A stretch of DNA of 64,000 nt from Thunnus maccoyii (GCF_910596095.1 NC_056539.1:9312501-9376500); one strand, 5' to 3'. Counted from the stretch's first letter, positions 19,373-37,310 are shown. The notes: generated from the letters alone by a model not told the origin. Program-made: numbers and translations.

Positions 19373-20734
19373 GATTTCTTATTTTCAGAAATACTTAACT
19401 AATACTGTATGTATTTTTGGTGTAGTTTAATCGTGTAATATATATATTTCAGTTCCTATTACTCTCCATAGAAATGGTGGGTCATACAGCGTTTTTTAAA
19501 AGGCCTAATCCGGAATTGGAGTATAGCTACACTTGTGGCACCATTATCCCCATCTACTGGCTTCACTGTGTAATTGGTTTTAAGACAGCTATCTTTGTCC
19601 AATAGCTTTAAAATAATCATATCACCTATATGTTATTTGTGTACTCTGGGTAAATTTCTCTGGGCAGTGAAGTTGAAGTTACACAAATGATCACCCATCA
19701 GAAAGTCATGTATTGTATATATGTCAGTAACATACTCAAAGATCCCGGATTGTGGCTTTAGCATACTTGAAATTTCAATTTTATAAAGAACTATTTTTTA
19801 AACAAATTAAAAAGCCTGCTGAGAATTTACGATTTTAAACACCTAAATCCTTACCAAAAATTGTGGTGGTAAAAGGAATTGTGTGTCAGATTTTTCCGTT
19901 ACCTACCTCCTTAGGGAACACATCAGCACTGCATAAATGACTGCAATTGATACCCGTGTAAAAAAAAAAAAAAAAAGAAAGAAAATTAGTTATGATTAGC
20001 TTAAACCAAACTAGCAAAGTAATGTAAATTCATTGTCTGATTCTAACAAAACTTGCGACATTTTTGAATGTATTGTGGTACTAATGGTCAGTCAGTCAGT
20101 GTCTCTGAATGAGGTATTTAAGCACTTTGAAAGAAATTTTCCCCTGAAGAGGTTTGATACTGCAGGTGTGGTTTTATGATAAAGTTAATCTCACTTAAAA
20201 CTTTGCCATAGTACATCAAATCAAACCATATGGAAATATATATATTTTGTATATGAAACTATTTTGTGGACACAGTTTTTTCCAAAGATATATTTGTTGT
20301 ATTGATTACTTATTGGTGAACTCTCAAATTTTATTTAATAGGATTTTAGCATCTTCTTTCATATTCAACTGTGAACATTACTCATGTAGGTATAAGCCAC
20401 AAATAAAAGAGCCAAAGTCTTTGTATTTTGTAAATTCAGTATTTTATAACAAATAAATATCTACTATTATTCATGTATTATTTCTTTCATTGCAGTGTGA
20501 AATGGAATGTGTGTTTTAGAAAAAAAAGTGCAGTGCATTGACACCTTGGTGGTTTAAATGACTAAAGGGCATTTCTGTCAAATGGGCACAAAACACTGGT
20601 GTCACTCTAGTCTTCAGTTCAGCTTCTACATTACACATTGTAATCCACCTCAGAATCTATTTCACACAAAATCAATACATCTGATAGTTTGCAGTCTACA
20701 TTCTTTTCAAGGTCTGGGAAAGGGTTGGAGAACT
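19373..20734. other. ing5 and cep19 convergent 3' UTR region
   Basis: AT-rich tract between two convergent stop codons, with AATAAA on the plus strand at 20402-20407 and 20452-20457. There is an A run near 19959-19975. No coding exon or structured RNA was recognised; most is probably the ing5 3' UTR. Confidence 0.5.
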
Positions 20735-21763
20735 TTAAAATCCATCATCAGACTCTTCATCCCAGCTGCACTTTTCTTTGGTGGTGAAATCCACCTCCAG
20801 GTCGTAAACAAAGGCGGGATCGTCTTTGCGCCTCCGGTTCCTCTCAAACAGTCCGTCCATTTGGCCTTTCTTGCGAGCCAGCTCATCGTCGTCCAGTTTG
20901 TTCAGGTCTTCATCGGGGTCCAGCTTGAATGAGGCAAGGCTGTACTCCAGGCTGAAGCCCTGCATGTGATCTCGCAGGATGATGTGAAGCTTCTCCAGTT
21001 GGCTCTGAGACACACCTTCCAAGTAGTCTCTGTGCCGAGGATTGTTCTTCAGTCTTTCAGCAGCCACGCTGTAGTCTGGAGGGTAAAGAGAGGAGACACT
21101 GTGGTGTCGAGAACTCAAACTGCTCTGTGGAAGCAAGAGCCTACATGGCTGGAATGACCTGCTGCTGAGTTAAAGATGAGTTATTGACCCCTTATTCATC
21201 CAGCTTCGTGTGCAGTATGTATGTATCCTTACAGTTTATATTTTACTTTTCCATATTAATTTACAATAAATTAGATTACAGTTAATCTGGAGTTTAGGGG
21301 GAGGGGGTTGAGGATCTGGAGCCCATTGGCAGTGATAATCCAACCTAGCATTCAGTAAATAGTTATAACTGAATATAATTCATTAGTGAAATGGTGATTT
21401 AATGAACCGTGACCACACTGAAAAAGAGAACTTGTGGTGGTGATGAGAGGTGTTGATTTTAGGGGCCCACATCTGGAGGGGTCCAGTGGGACTAATTATT
21501 ATTTTAATAAGAAGAGGAGAGAATATCTGGGCCTTGAATTTGTAGTTACTGTCTATTCTGATACTTTATTGCATGGACTGGGAGATTTCTATGGTTGTGT
21601 AAAATAAAAGAGAATATGTGTGAGTCATCTTACCAGAATATTTGGAGAAGTTTCGCACAGGTATTACTCTTTTCCGCACCTTGTTGGTGTCCTTGTGTTC
21701 ATAAATGAGGATGATGGCTGGAGGGCTGAACTGCACTCCGCACCGCTTCGCCTCGAAACGCAT
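20735..21763 (-). CDS. cep19: Centrosomal protein 19
   Basis: Two coding exons, 21763-21634 and 21075-20735, joined at a GAC codon (Y-S-D-Y-S), giving 156 residues, slightly shorter than the human protein. The N-terminus [20 protein letters not shown] and VRNFSKYS match the CEP19 family, as do [40 protein letters not shown] and [19 protein letters not shown]. The acidic end is [10 protein letters not shown]. Family role: CEP19 sits at mother centrioles with FOP and CEP350 and loads RABL2 and IFT-B to start ciliogenesis. The divergent pigx start lies 774 bases away, the arrangement also seen in human 3q29. Confidence 0.95.
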
Positions 21764-22537
21764 CTTCTATTTATCTCAGTAAACTGAGTTTAAACTGGTC
21801 TCTACTGGGAGCTCAGCGGTAACAGACTAAAGCATTTAAACATAATCATTCATGCCTCATACGGACATTAGAAATAGGAATCTGAATCAAGAACTTCGCT
21901 AAAATTTGCGATTCCAGACTTGAGTTGATTAAATGATGCCTACCGACTGTCGGTGTCGAGCCTTTTCGTCTTCGCTGAAGCCTGCCTACATTTACGGTAA
22001 ACCAATTATTTTTCCTAGGATGGCGAAGTCATGACCCGCCCTACTCTGCCTCTGATTGTCTTACCCTGATATTCTTACCTTAATCCTAACCAATCCAACT
22101 CCTCATGCCTGAACCTAACCAACCCAACCAACGAAGGCACCGAGTACTAGCCAATCAGAGGCAGAATAGGGCGGGTCATGACTTCGCCATCCTAGGAAGA
22201 AAATATCGCTTCTTGCACTATTATGTTTGTTCAGTTTATGTCCTTACGTCTTATGTTGTGCATTTTATGTCTTGTACTGACCACCAGTTTAACTGTTGCA
22301 CCATATTCTCCTGGGAGACGGTATTTCATCCCAAATGTATACTTATGTATGGATAAAGAAAGTCTGTGTATTTTCTCTTTTTAGTCCGGCATCATCGCAG
22401 CTCCCCCAGAACTACAAAAGGGTCCTTCGAGGCTCTCTTCCGGAAACAATTCAAAAGGGGAGATGAGATATTTGTCGCTAAATAAATAGAGTAAACAGGC
22501 TGTAAAGAGCTCTTTAAAAGTCACTATTACCAGTTTG
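21764..22537. promoter_or_regulatory. cep19/pigx divergent promoter
   Basis: 774 bases separate the two start codons. The sequence includes the palindromic element above. On the pigx side an ETS-type site CTTCCGGAA lies near 22437-22445 and CCGGCATCATCG near 22385. The head-to-head arrangement implies a shared promoter; transcription starts are not visible. Confidence 0.55.
22014..22196. mobile_element. Near-perfect palindromic foldback element in the cep19/pigx promoter
   Basis: Left arm 22014-22058 begins CCTAGGATGGCGAAGTCATG; right arm 22152-22196 is its inverse with one mismatch in 45. The roughly 93-base centre contains CTCATGCCTGAACCTAACC, which recurs in the element at 46289-46482. 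No clear target duplication and no ORF. It lies between two divergent start codons. The single mismatch suggests a young element, or arms kept alike by conversion. Confidence 0.75.
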
Positions 22538-24677
22538 ATGTATTTTGTACTGTTCTCTGTGTTGGCCTGTTTACTGACATGTCATTGTTTCATCGAAAAG
22601 GGTAAGATATAATGTTAAACTTCCTAGCTGAAATAATAATAATAATACACAGTATAATAATATAGTAATGATAATCACAGATTGCTTTTGTGTCACCAAA
22701 ACCTTTCGCTTGTTTTCCAAGGGTGGGGATTTCTGTAGTCTAATGCAACAGAAACGTGTCTTTTTTCTTACTATGCATAAAGAATCACAGAGTGACATGA
22801 AGGATTAAGTTTAGAAATAAATGTAAAACACGTAAAACAGCGCATCATCTTGGGTGGGTCTTAAATTGTGGCTTTGCTGTTTAACCAAAAGACTCATCTG
22901 ATGATCTTCACAGAAATTGCTGCACATATATAAATTCATTTATAATTAGTTTCTCTGTCCAAACATCCAGCATATTTATATTTGATTGTGCTCATCTTTT
23001 TCAGTGATTTGTAAAAACTAATTAACTAATAAAACTAATAAATAATTGCGTTTCTGTGCTCTGTCTAGTCTTATGGTCTTGACCAATACAACCGACTTAT
23101 TTTTGTAGGTGAGAAGAATGAGAACCATTGTGGTTTCCTGAAGCAGTGGCTTGAAACCACAACAGTGTCAGTGGAGATCGGCAAGAAAGGTTTTCACAGG
23201 TTTGGGCTGTGTATTTTCTCAAGTGGCACAATAATCATCTTCAAGGCTAGTTGATGAGTGGAATGAGTAATGATTTCTGTGTTATATGTTTTAGGGAGGT
23301 GGTAACCACAGTAGAGCTGAGCCCTGATGTGCTCAGTGATGTCAGAGTTTTGCTGGTTCACAGATGGCCCAGTGGTGTCTACGTTGATCCATATCAGCTG
23401 GCATCCCTGAGTGATCACAGTGATTGGCAGGTTAGATTTAATTACAAAATTCTTGTAACCTTTCATATAACAAACAACTGAGCAGAAACAGCACAATATT
23501 TTTGTAGAGATAAATGTTACAAACCACAATCATCTGCACTATGTGTTCATATATTGATTGTATTTACCTCTGTAAGATATTACTAGATTCAGCCATTGAC
23601 CTGGAGGTGCCTGCTCACAAGACTTCAGGATTTGTCACCTATGTGTATCCCACCCTCAATGACCGAATCCCCAGACTGCTAAAAGTAACAGTTCCGATAC
23701 ATGGCCGCTATCATGAGCCTTCATTTGTTGGGAAAACATTCACATCTGTTGAAATAGAATCTCCAGAACTGCTGCTGCGGACAGAAAAATGTAAGTGGAT
23801 CATCTGTATTCTAGTAGTCATGTATGTCTCTGTTCTCAGAAACAAGTAACCAGAAATGTATATCACATAACTCCAAAGTTTTGTGCTGCGAAACTAACAT
23901 TAATCCTTCACAACATGCTGTGACTTCAGTGTCCAATTCTGACAACTGGAAAGGAAAGTTAAAATACCTGATTATCCTTCTGATCAATATTTACATTAAG
24001 TTTGAGTTTGAAGCTCATCATCAGAATGTGTGCAGTGACTTACAGCTGTAGTGTTAAAATGTGTTGACACATTTGATTGTTTTTTCCTCCATTTCTGTGA
24101 ATTTATATTATAAAGGAACTCACAACTCTAAAAGATAATATGATCGCCTGATGTCATTGTTGATCCTACTGTATTAAGCTTTTTGGATTTAGTTTTTATA
24201 TCTAAATCTAATTCAAAACTAAAAAAAAAAGAGGCAGTATTCACATTTTCCTCTTGTCTATGAAAGAATGTAGCTGACAGAGCCAGGAAATGATTGTTTA
24301 CTGTAATCTAAAACTCTGTCATCCTTTAAGGTACACAGCTGAACAACTCAGAGCCTCATACAGTTGTGAACGCCCCCTGCACTGCCGACAATTCAAGCAC
24401 ATGTCTGTGGGTTAAAACCCAGCGTCAGCAGGTGGTTTTCCAGAAATCATATAAAAATCTTACATGGAATGTGAGGATATGTAACTTTTACTCCATTTTT
24501 TTTCCCCTTTTCACTTAAAAAATATCTTTTATCCTGTAGGGGCGGGGCCACATGAGTTTACAGTTTCCAGTTGGTGACGGGTCTTTGGTGACGCCTGTAT
24601 GCGGTGGAACTCTTCTAGTCACAATGATCTGCTGTGCTGCACTTTCCAAATTCATGTGGAAACATCGAATCATTTAA
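22538..24677 (+). CDS. pigx: GPI-anchor biosynthesis class X protein, PIG-M partner
   Basis: Six coding exons: 22538-22601, 23109-23199, 23295-23430, 23577-23790, 24331-24431, 24540-24677, giving 247 residues (human about 258). A hydrophobic N-terminus MYFVLFSVLACLLTCHC looks like a signal peptide. Lumenal family motifs include GFHREVVTTVELSPDV, WPSGVYVDPYQLASL and PIHGRYHEPSF, with C-terminal cysteines and LQFPVGDG. A single membrane span (LLVTMICCAALSKFMW) ends in a short cytosolic tail KHRII. Family role: PIG-X stabilises PIG-M, together GPI mannosyltransferase I in the ER. Sequence identity to mammals is modest, but the order of motifs, membrane layout and linkage to cep19 support the call. 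Confidence 0.92.
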
Positions 24678-26690
24678 ACAGTGATGGTCAGCATGCTTTG
24701 TGCTAAACAACTCATGATTTTATAATTATATGATTCTGTTTGATACCAGGATCAGTCTGAGATATTGAGTTTAAAACTGTTCAACATCTATTAGATTCAA
24801 CAGAATTCAGAAAACTCAGTTAGTCTGCTTCTTGGAACCAGCTCCGTTTAAGCAAACATTTGTTTTGGTCACTCCTTTGCTTTTTATGCAACACTGACCT
24901 TCTCCTGTTATAATCCTGACTCCGAAGTAGGAACACAGCCCAGAGCATACTGGAAGATCATTTATTTACTTAGTGTGAGACACTAAACTCAAGAACGTCT
25001 CTGGTCACCACCTCTCACGATGTTAGGAAATCCTTTATCCCAACTGCAAACAATGTTTTACACTCCATTACATAAAATGCAAAAATATGCTTGCTCTATT
25101 GTGTGTGCTCTGTGGTGATATTTTTCCTGGTGAACTAAGGACATGTTCCGTCCTATGTTGACATTTAAGTTTTCTTCTATTATGTTCTGACTTTTGTCAA
25201 AAAGGTCATAAAGTATAATTGCAGAGTCATAAAACTGCATATGAACACAGAACCACAGATAAGGCTGGTTAAAAAATACTGAAGTAATGATACTCAGCCA
25301 CATGGTACTTCCTTTATAAAATCCTTTATGTTGAGACTGCATTAAAAATGGGTATGTAAATAAGACTGCTGTAAATATAATGTATATAGCAGGTGATGCT
25401 AACGATGATATTTGATGACATTTTTTCATAGTTTGCCATAATCTACAATAGAGTCATAGGTCATGATCAGCTACAGAACAGCAAAGCTGAATGATATGGA
25501 ATATATATTTATCACAGTAATTGAACCTTTCTTTAACTTTGACCAAATATGTCTACCTGTATTCTGTGGAAATGTATATAAAACAAGGTGCAGAACATCT
25601 TGAATATGTGCATTTGATAGAATAGTGCAGCGATAAAAATATAGAGTCAAGGGTTTGAATATTTCACTCAGCATGAGCATCATATAGCTTCAGTGAAGAG
25701 CTGAATCAATCTGGTGTGGAATATACAGTATATTACTAATACTGTCAGATAGTGTGGAATAACATGTTTTTTCCAAGGGGGAAATTATAGGAAACTGGAT
25801 GTTAGGGGTTGCAACATCTTTACCATATTTTTTTGTGTTTGTTAAATCTCTGAGGAGGTTCCAAGGGGTCCCCAGCAAAAAGGGGAGTCATTTATTTTCA
25901 CTATAATTTCATCCACAAGTAACATAATGACAAAATGTATGACTATTTTGGTCATGGGTTTCATACACTTTCTGTAATAAAACATCTAAACGCAAAAATC
26001 TTATCAGATGGGGGTTTGTGGATTGATCTGAATGTTATTAGGATGGACAAGATCTTTCAGCTGGCAGTCTCTATTTCAAAGATTATACTGTGAGAAATCT
26101 GCCATAGCATTGTTTAAATTGAGACACTAAAATTTTGTATTATTCATAATCTTAAAATGACCACATTATGTTGATTGGCCATGAACATGATTATTTATAT
26201 ATTTTCCACCTCAGCTTGTTGTGTGGTTACTTCAGCAGGCTCTTGATTTTACACTAAAAGTCTCCAGCTGATTGATAGTGGAAATCTGATCAATCAGCAG
26301 TCCCCTATTCACACACTATAAATGTTGAACTACATTACCTAACATGCTTTTCGACTGACTGAATTAACTTAACTTCCAGTTTCTGAAGTTTCACCATGTT
26401 TTTCCACGATGATCACAAACATGTAATTAGAGCTCAGAGTGTTCTCGGTGCAGCTTTGCAGACTGGACTGTATTTTATGGATACAGATAACAGACACACA
26501 CCATTCATATGAAACATTTATTGAATAGGCTTGGGCTGGGTCGTGTAGTTCCGCTTCCCCTTCGCCATAGCGGAATTACCCAAGGGCCGAGAAGATAGAA
26601 GAAAAGTTGCACTGTAAATAGTTGTATTCACATTTTTTTTACTAAGTTATTTGTACGCGCTGCGTACCAATCAAGGCCCCATGAGTCAGA
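24678..26690. other. pigx-pak2 intergenic region
   Basis: About 2 kb, AT-rich with no coding exon recognised. From about 26530 the GC content rises (GTTCCGCTTCCCCTTCGCC, TGTACGCGCTGCGTACC), which probably marks the pak2 promoter. Confidence 0.5.
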
Positions 26691-26990
26691 GGAAGCACTT
26701 TTAACGGGTTTACAGACGTTTTCCAAACCGTGGAGGAGGATCAAGTCCAGCTGTGCTCAAGTTTAACTGGTGTGTGAGTGTCCGGTGAGCTCTGCTGCTC
26801 CTGCGTCGTCTTCGCTAACTTAGCCAGCAAATAAAACTGATTTCTACTGGATAGTTTGCCGCTTTGCAAACCTCTGCACTGCTGTCTGAACCAACTCTTG
26901 GCAAAGGTTCATATCTCGGGTGTAAACACTTTACTTCTGGTGTCAGACTAGTTAGTTTTAGCTGAGCGCTGATCTCGCAGAATTGCAAAC
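26640..26990 (+). promoter_or_regulatory. pak2 promoter and inferred non-coding first exon
   Basis: CpG-bearing sequence ending in a strong donor AAAC|GTAAGT at 26990/26991. The first coding exon has an acceptor (CTCTCCCAG) at 27753, leaving 182 bases of 5' UTR before the start codon at 27936. A spliced non-coding first exon is usual in PAK genes; its start here is inferred. Confidence 0.55.
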
Positions 26991-27935
26991 GTAAGTGTAG
27001 CTTGTCGTGCTAACGTTAGCTTGCTAGCCGCCCCTGTTGTTACCTTTTTTGAAGGGCATTTTTTAATAGGCATGAGGGCAGAAATACCGTTATATGGGGA
27101 AAAATGTGGACTACAAATCGAAAAGGGGGCATTTTATATCCAAACAAGAAGCAATAAAGTGTCAGCTTTTCATTCCTGTACCAAGTGGGAGTAAGTTAAC
27201 GTAAGAGCAACTTACATTATCCGTTATTTACTCATCTCTGTTGGTCTTAAGATAGGACACAGGACACTAAAGAGATACTTCACAGATGGCTGAAAATGCT
27301 CTCAACGTTTCTCAGACTTTCTCTGACTATCAGAGGGGGAAAATTGTGTCAAATAAGCTTTGTTCAGTCTCTCCCTTAGCTTGAAATGTTGTAGTCCCTG
27401 CTCTGTCCCCCTTTCTTAGTTAAACATTAACACATGATTTGTTGTTATGCTTCAGTTGAGACACCTTTTGTCCACTCTGGGTTGCATTTGAATATTAAGT
27501 AGTGGTACTTTGCAATTCTTGTTAAGTTTTGCCTCAGTGCTGTAATGATGAGACTGAGAAGAGTTCAGATTGTGTGTACTGTTTTCTGCACCACACTATT
27601 GTATATTCCCTCAATATATTATCTACTCCTGGGCTTCAATAGCATATTAATGTTGGAGAAAGAAGTTCCTGATCATTTATTACTGCATCATGCTGTGTTT
27701 GTAGTCTTATTATAGTATGTTTATGGTCATACTAATGTCTTGTTCTCTCCCAGGTACTTTCTCTTCTGCCATCACTTTCTGCACCTCCTCCTGTAGTGCA
27801 TGAGCACACCCGTGCCTCTTGCTGATGTGAGCGCCGTCTTGCTCCCCTCTCTGTTTGTCACCCTCTCCATCCTCGCCCGCCGCGCTCCCCCCGCCCCTCT
27901 CAGACACCCTGTAAGGCTCGCAACAACCCAGAGCA

Positions 27936-32845
<4,910 letters not shown>

Positions 32846-34200
32846 CTGATGAAACTAGTGACCCTGCCTTCCCATGCTGTGCACATATATGTGCCAACCA
32901 TTTAGATTTTTGTGCCAGACAATAGGCTGAGAGTGATTTACCACTCTTGATGCACCAGCCTTATAAGCCCTGACAAACCTCACTGTGAAGAAGACCAAAA
33001 ATATAGAGCACAACCCCACCGCTGTCCATATGAACTCTACTCTCACTCAGATGTCAGAAGACAAGTCAAACTAAAGTGCTTAGTTTCAGAGTCAGGCGTA
33101 GTTATTTTGTAAACAGATCTCCTGGTGACAAGTTAGGGCTAGGCTTATATTTAACTTGGAATGAAGAAGATGCCTAGTTCTGTTTAGTTTTTTAATCAAC
33201 TGCCTTAAACAAATGCAAAATGTTGCCTAATGTATTGTTGATTGTGTCAGTGTTTCTTTTCCCATGATTTTTACTACCTTTGTAATTTACCTTTTCAGCT
33301 TGTCAGTGTCTTAGTTATTTTGATACTTGAATTTCATATTTGTCCCCCTTCTTGTTATATAATGAGTCTCATTCAATGAACACTTTCAATGACTCATGTT
33401 TTTATGGACATTTCTCCCACCGGTTTTATAGGAAACATTTCAGTGCATTCATCATCATGAGCATGTGTTGTGATCATGTCATTGACTTTCTTCGATTGTC
33501 ACATTCGACAGACCTACTGTACCAGTTCTCCCCCCTGTATCATTAGTCTCCTGATACCAGAGGTGCACCTTACAGGCAAATTAAAATGTTAGATTGACAG
33601 GGTTTATACTTTCTTCTCTATTGTTGTTATTAAAAATGAGTATTGTATGTTGAACTCTGTCCTTTGTGTTCTTCTGGACTTAACAAATGCGCTTTTCCCA
33701 TGTGTATATTGTGTACTTAGTGTTTTGTTTTGTTTTGTTTTTTTAACTGGCCATATCATACTGGCTAGTTATCGAAGGCTGGTAAAGACAATTTGTTGAC
33801 TATTTCTTTTTCTCTTCTGGACGACTAACAACCTTGTCTGCGCACACAAATAAATGCAACTGTTCTTGCTTTTGTGATTTGGGTGTGAAAGTGATTGGTG
33901 TGCGGTAATATACCCTTTTTCTCTGAAGTAACACAGAGGGAAACTAAGGACAGTTAACCTTTCATTATAGTCCGCAGGTTTCCTGTGGAGCCAATGAAGA
34001 CTTATTTATTGTCAGAGTTTGTTTATTTTACAATAACTGGATTCTCAGCAGTGCAGACAAAAGTTCAGTTTGTATGTGACAGAGCTTGAGGTGGCTTTAT
34101 TTTGAAGTAGCATATTGTGACTCGTGTGAGTTGGTTTGCGCTTTTATTCTGAAGAATTGCCCCGGATGTGTAATAGTTGTGTTCAATTCAATTCACATTT
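32846..34200. other. pak2 3' UTR and spacer
   Basis: AT-rich tail of about 1 kb after the pak2 stop. AATAAA at 33849-33854 is followed by a GT-rich element (GATTTGGGTGTGAAAGTG), a good poly(A) site. No further exon seen up to the rpp21 promoter. Confidence 0.6.
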
Positions 34201-34299
34201 TATTAAGGATACAACTCATGGAGGGTCCATAGCACAATAAAATACAAAGTGTAAAGTATAAAACACACACACACTCAAAAAAAGATAAAGCAAAACATG

Positions 34300-34680
34300 T
34301 TCTACCATGGTCATGTCGTGTCCGGCTGGTAACCCTGGACCTGCGATTCGCCGCGAAAGGTCTCGCGAGAGTTATCATTTTAACCCAAATCATGATCTTT
34401 CTGTAAACCTAACCAAGCGTTTTTTGTTTTATTTTGTTTTTTTTTTTCCTAAAGCTATCCAGACCTTAACTGCAGCGTTCTCACCTCATAGAAAAGTAAT
34501 CATTTGTACAACGCACATAATGAAGAAACAACGTGTACAAATCTCGCGAGAGTTTCTCGCATTAATACAAATCGAGAGTAACCCATGGGGTAACCATGTA
34601 GACGCGACCCTGTCAGAGAGCCTAGAGTAGAAAACTGTAACAAGACACAACTGCGACTGGTTTTCTTAGCTTTGTGTGAA
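34300..34680 (+). promoter_or_regulatory. rpp21 promoter with two TCTCGCGAGA palindromes
   Basis: Exact TCTCGCGAGA at 34361-34370 and 34542-34551, both followed by GTT; the second is 130 bases before the rpp21 start codon. This motif is a known element of TATA-less housekeeping CpG promoters and is bound by BANP. Weak inverted similarity of the outer sequences (GGTAACC near 34328 and 34589) and an inner AAACCTAACCAAG at 34406 hint that part of this promoter is a foldback element; that is tentative. Confidence 0.6.
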
Positions 34681-35069
34681 ATGGCAGTACACCTGAAAGA
34701 CAAAGAAGCTTACCAGAGACTGAACTATCTGTATCAGGTAGGAAATGAACAGTAAAGTATAAGTTAATGGCTTTCCAGATGCCATCTACATGGCTAACAT
34801 GCTAACGAGCCACCTCACTAACCAAGTATTTAATGCTTTTACTCTATCGGTTTTATCCCTTTACAGGCTGCACATTGTGTTTTAGCTCAAAACCCAGAAA
34901 ATGTGGAGCTGGCTCGTTTCTACTGCTTTACCCAGAAGACCATAGCAAGACGTTTAGTTCTTAGACAGTAAGTAAAGTCAATCTCTTCTGAGTGATGTTA
35001 CTGTTGCCTCCCACAGAGTTACTTATGTGAAGTAAAGTACGTTACTTTTATATAAAGCAGTATGTTTTG

Positions 35070-35144
<75 letters not shown>

Positions 35145-36880
35145 TATTTTCACTGCTGTACAGGGTTTCATATGAGACAAGAGATGCAGCTAATCAAACC
35201 TATTTGGAAACATTTGTTTTTTCAGGATTCACAATACCAACATCCACCATCCAATTTTTGAAAGTTACTGTTGAGTGACTTGATTCACTGGTGAGAGTCT
35301 GGTGATCTTCTACATTTTTCTTATTGTCAACAAATCCCATGAAAAGACCCGAACCAGTAATGAACTGATTTCAATAACAAGTATTGTCTGTGTAGCCAAA
35401 GCCTAATATATCATATTCCTGTGTGCCATAGAGCTCCATTACTGATCCTAAACTATTGAAAACACATCAATGAGCGACAACGCTGCACTGATTGACATCT
35501 TCCTTCATTGTTATCATCTGCTGAAATACTAACTATGTACACCAAATGTATGTTAATCCACAGCTGAAAATAGTCTGTTTCAGTTGTTTGATCATAACTA
35601 CTGTGCCCAGCTGTTTTACAAAATGACTGAGAAGAAAACTGGACTTGTCTGATCCTCCTGAGATTCGATTATGATTTACAGTCCGCATGAACAGATTTAT
35701 TGATCGAAAAAACCTGGACTTGACTGATCCTCCTGAAGTTCTGTTGCTGCATGGGCCTATCAACGAAACACCAAGGAGGGAGGGTGCCCACCTGATGACC
35801 CTATGAAGCGTTTACCCCCTACCCCCACTCAAGAAATGTTTGCCAATAACAATACAGGATTGTAAAATCAAGTCCTATGAGCTCAACCAACAGCTCATCT
35901 TTTATTAAAATTGAAACTACATATTTGTGACCCATTTTAATTAGGAACAAGTAGGCTTGCGGCTCAGAGGGTAGAAAAGTTGGAAATTACTGAGCGACGG
36001 ACTAACACATTGTTGCTATCAGTCTGTTTGGGGCATTTGTTGACAACAAGAAAAATATAGAACAACACCAGCCTTGTCCTTTATGTCTCACCCTCCCAAG
36101 CATAAATATGAGTTTTCAACATCTGTTAATTCATTTTATTGCAGAGACCCATCAGTAAAAAGAACATTATGCAAGAAGTGCTGCTCATTGCTCATCCCTG
36201 GTGTAACTGCTACAACAAGACAACGAAGTAAGCCAGTTTGCTATTTAGATTCCCATGTTATCTTGTATTAGATACTAAATGTATTTATATTGCAGATGCT
36301 CTAGAGGCATTTTAAGACAATTTACCTTTTAAAGAAATTTTACATTGAAAGAAACACATTAAGAGACATATTATCTCTGTTTTAGTCCCTTACCTGCCTT
36401 TTGTTGACTTTGTTTCTCAGGAAAAAATGGCAAGACTCGCTTCACTGTGGTGAGATGTCGCATTTGTGGGCAGAGCAAGACATTATTGAATAATCCAGAT
36501 TATTGTCTGTGGGTAGACCGTCCCGAGGCTCAGCTACAGCAACAAAAACAGCCAGGTAATGTCAACTCAATACTATATCCCAATTTGACAGAGGAAGGTT
36601 TACCATACGCATACTGTGCCCAGCTAAACAATAAACAACCTCCACTGAAGCATCAAGATATGTAGCATTAAAGGACTATTAAATTGGCTATAAAATTCAC
36701 ATTTTTCATGGCCTCTTATTGTTAAAAAACCTGGTACTGATCGTTATTGTTTATTCTTTTTCATCCACAGATCGAGGCCCTTCTGCTAATAGTCAGCCAA
36801 AAGACTCAGAGCCTGCTGGGTCAGTGCCTTCTACACCTGTTGCAAGTACTGCCGGGACACAAGCAGCTCCCCTCTCCTGA
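34681..36880 (+). CDS. rpp21: Ribonuclease P protein subunit p21
   Basis: Five coding exons: 34681-34737, 34867-34967, 36145-36227, 36421-36555, 36771-36880, giving 161 residues (human 154). N-terminus MAVHLKDKEAYQRLNYLYQA and ENVELARFYCFTQKTIARRL match RPP21 closely. A zinc ribbon is formed by C62, C65, C93 and C96 (CKKC and CRIC). PDYCLWVDRPEAQLQQQ marks the end of the conserved core; the remaining tail is low in complexity (Ser, Pro, Ala). Family role: subunit of nuclear RNase P (and RNase MRP in some species), tRNA 5' leader removal. If intron 4 is kept, the frame stays open to a stop at 36663-36665, giving another C-terminus. The neighbour aqp12 is convergent. Confidence 0.95.
35070..35141 (+). 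repeat. GT microsatellite in rpp21 intron 2
   Basis: About 35 uninterrupted TG repeats. Long enough to be polymorphic and to form Z-DNA. Confidence 0.95.
35638..35750 (+). repeat. Direct duplication in rpp21 intron 2
   Basis: GGACTTGTCTGATCCTCCTG at 35641 recurs as GGACTTGACTGATCCTCCTG at 35716, a 75-base period, with similar bases downstream and an ATTTAT/TTGATCGAAAA spacer. Two units are seen; origin unknown. Confidence 0.7.
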
Positions 36881-37310
36881 GTGTCAAATACTGTATGAGA
36901 CATTTCATAAATTGAAGGAACTAGTCTCTTTTACATTAATTCCGTTTAGTTGATTTAGTTTGTTTTTGGCCTCTATGAGATCGTTTTTATCTGCAGCTTG
37001 TATCGCTGTTCAGCAGTGTCATTCTTGATGCTGCCACCATGTGGCGTCCTGCACCTGGTGGATTTAAAGGAAGCCGTGTTGGTGAAGGTGGTTTCGTTCC
37101 TAAAGAAACAATGATTGAGACTCAGTCATATTTTTATTGAAAACAGCTGACGAGAATGGAACGAGTAAAAGATTTTTTTCCCCCCAAATATCTTATTTTT
37201 TTCTGTACAGGCTTGAAATATTGAAAGTAAATATCTCTTGACCAGTGACCATTTGTTGTTGTGTACTTTCCTAAAGGGTTGATTTATAAAAAAGAAAAAG
37301 GCACTTTCTT
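36881..37310. other. rpp21-aqp12 convergent spacer
   Basis: 430 bases between two stop codons. On the minus strand AATAAA (37133-37138) lies about 175 bases after the aqp12 stop and is a likely poly(A) signal. No exon or RNA gene seen. Confidence 0.6.

Noticed and set aside
20558-20932. 124-residue plus-strand ORF
   Set aside because: Antisense of cep19 exon 2.
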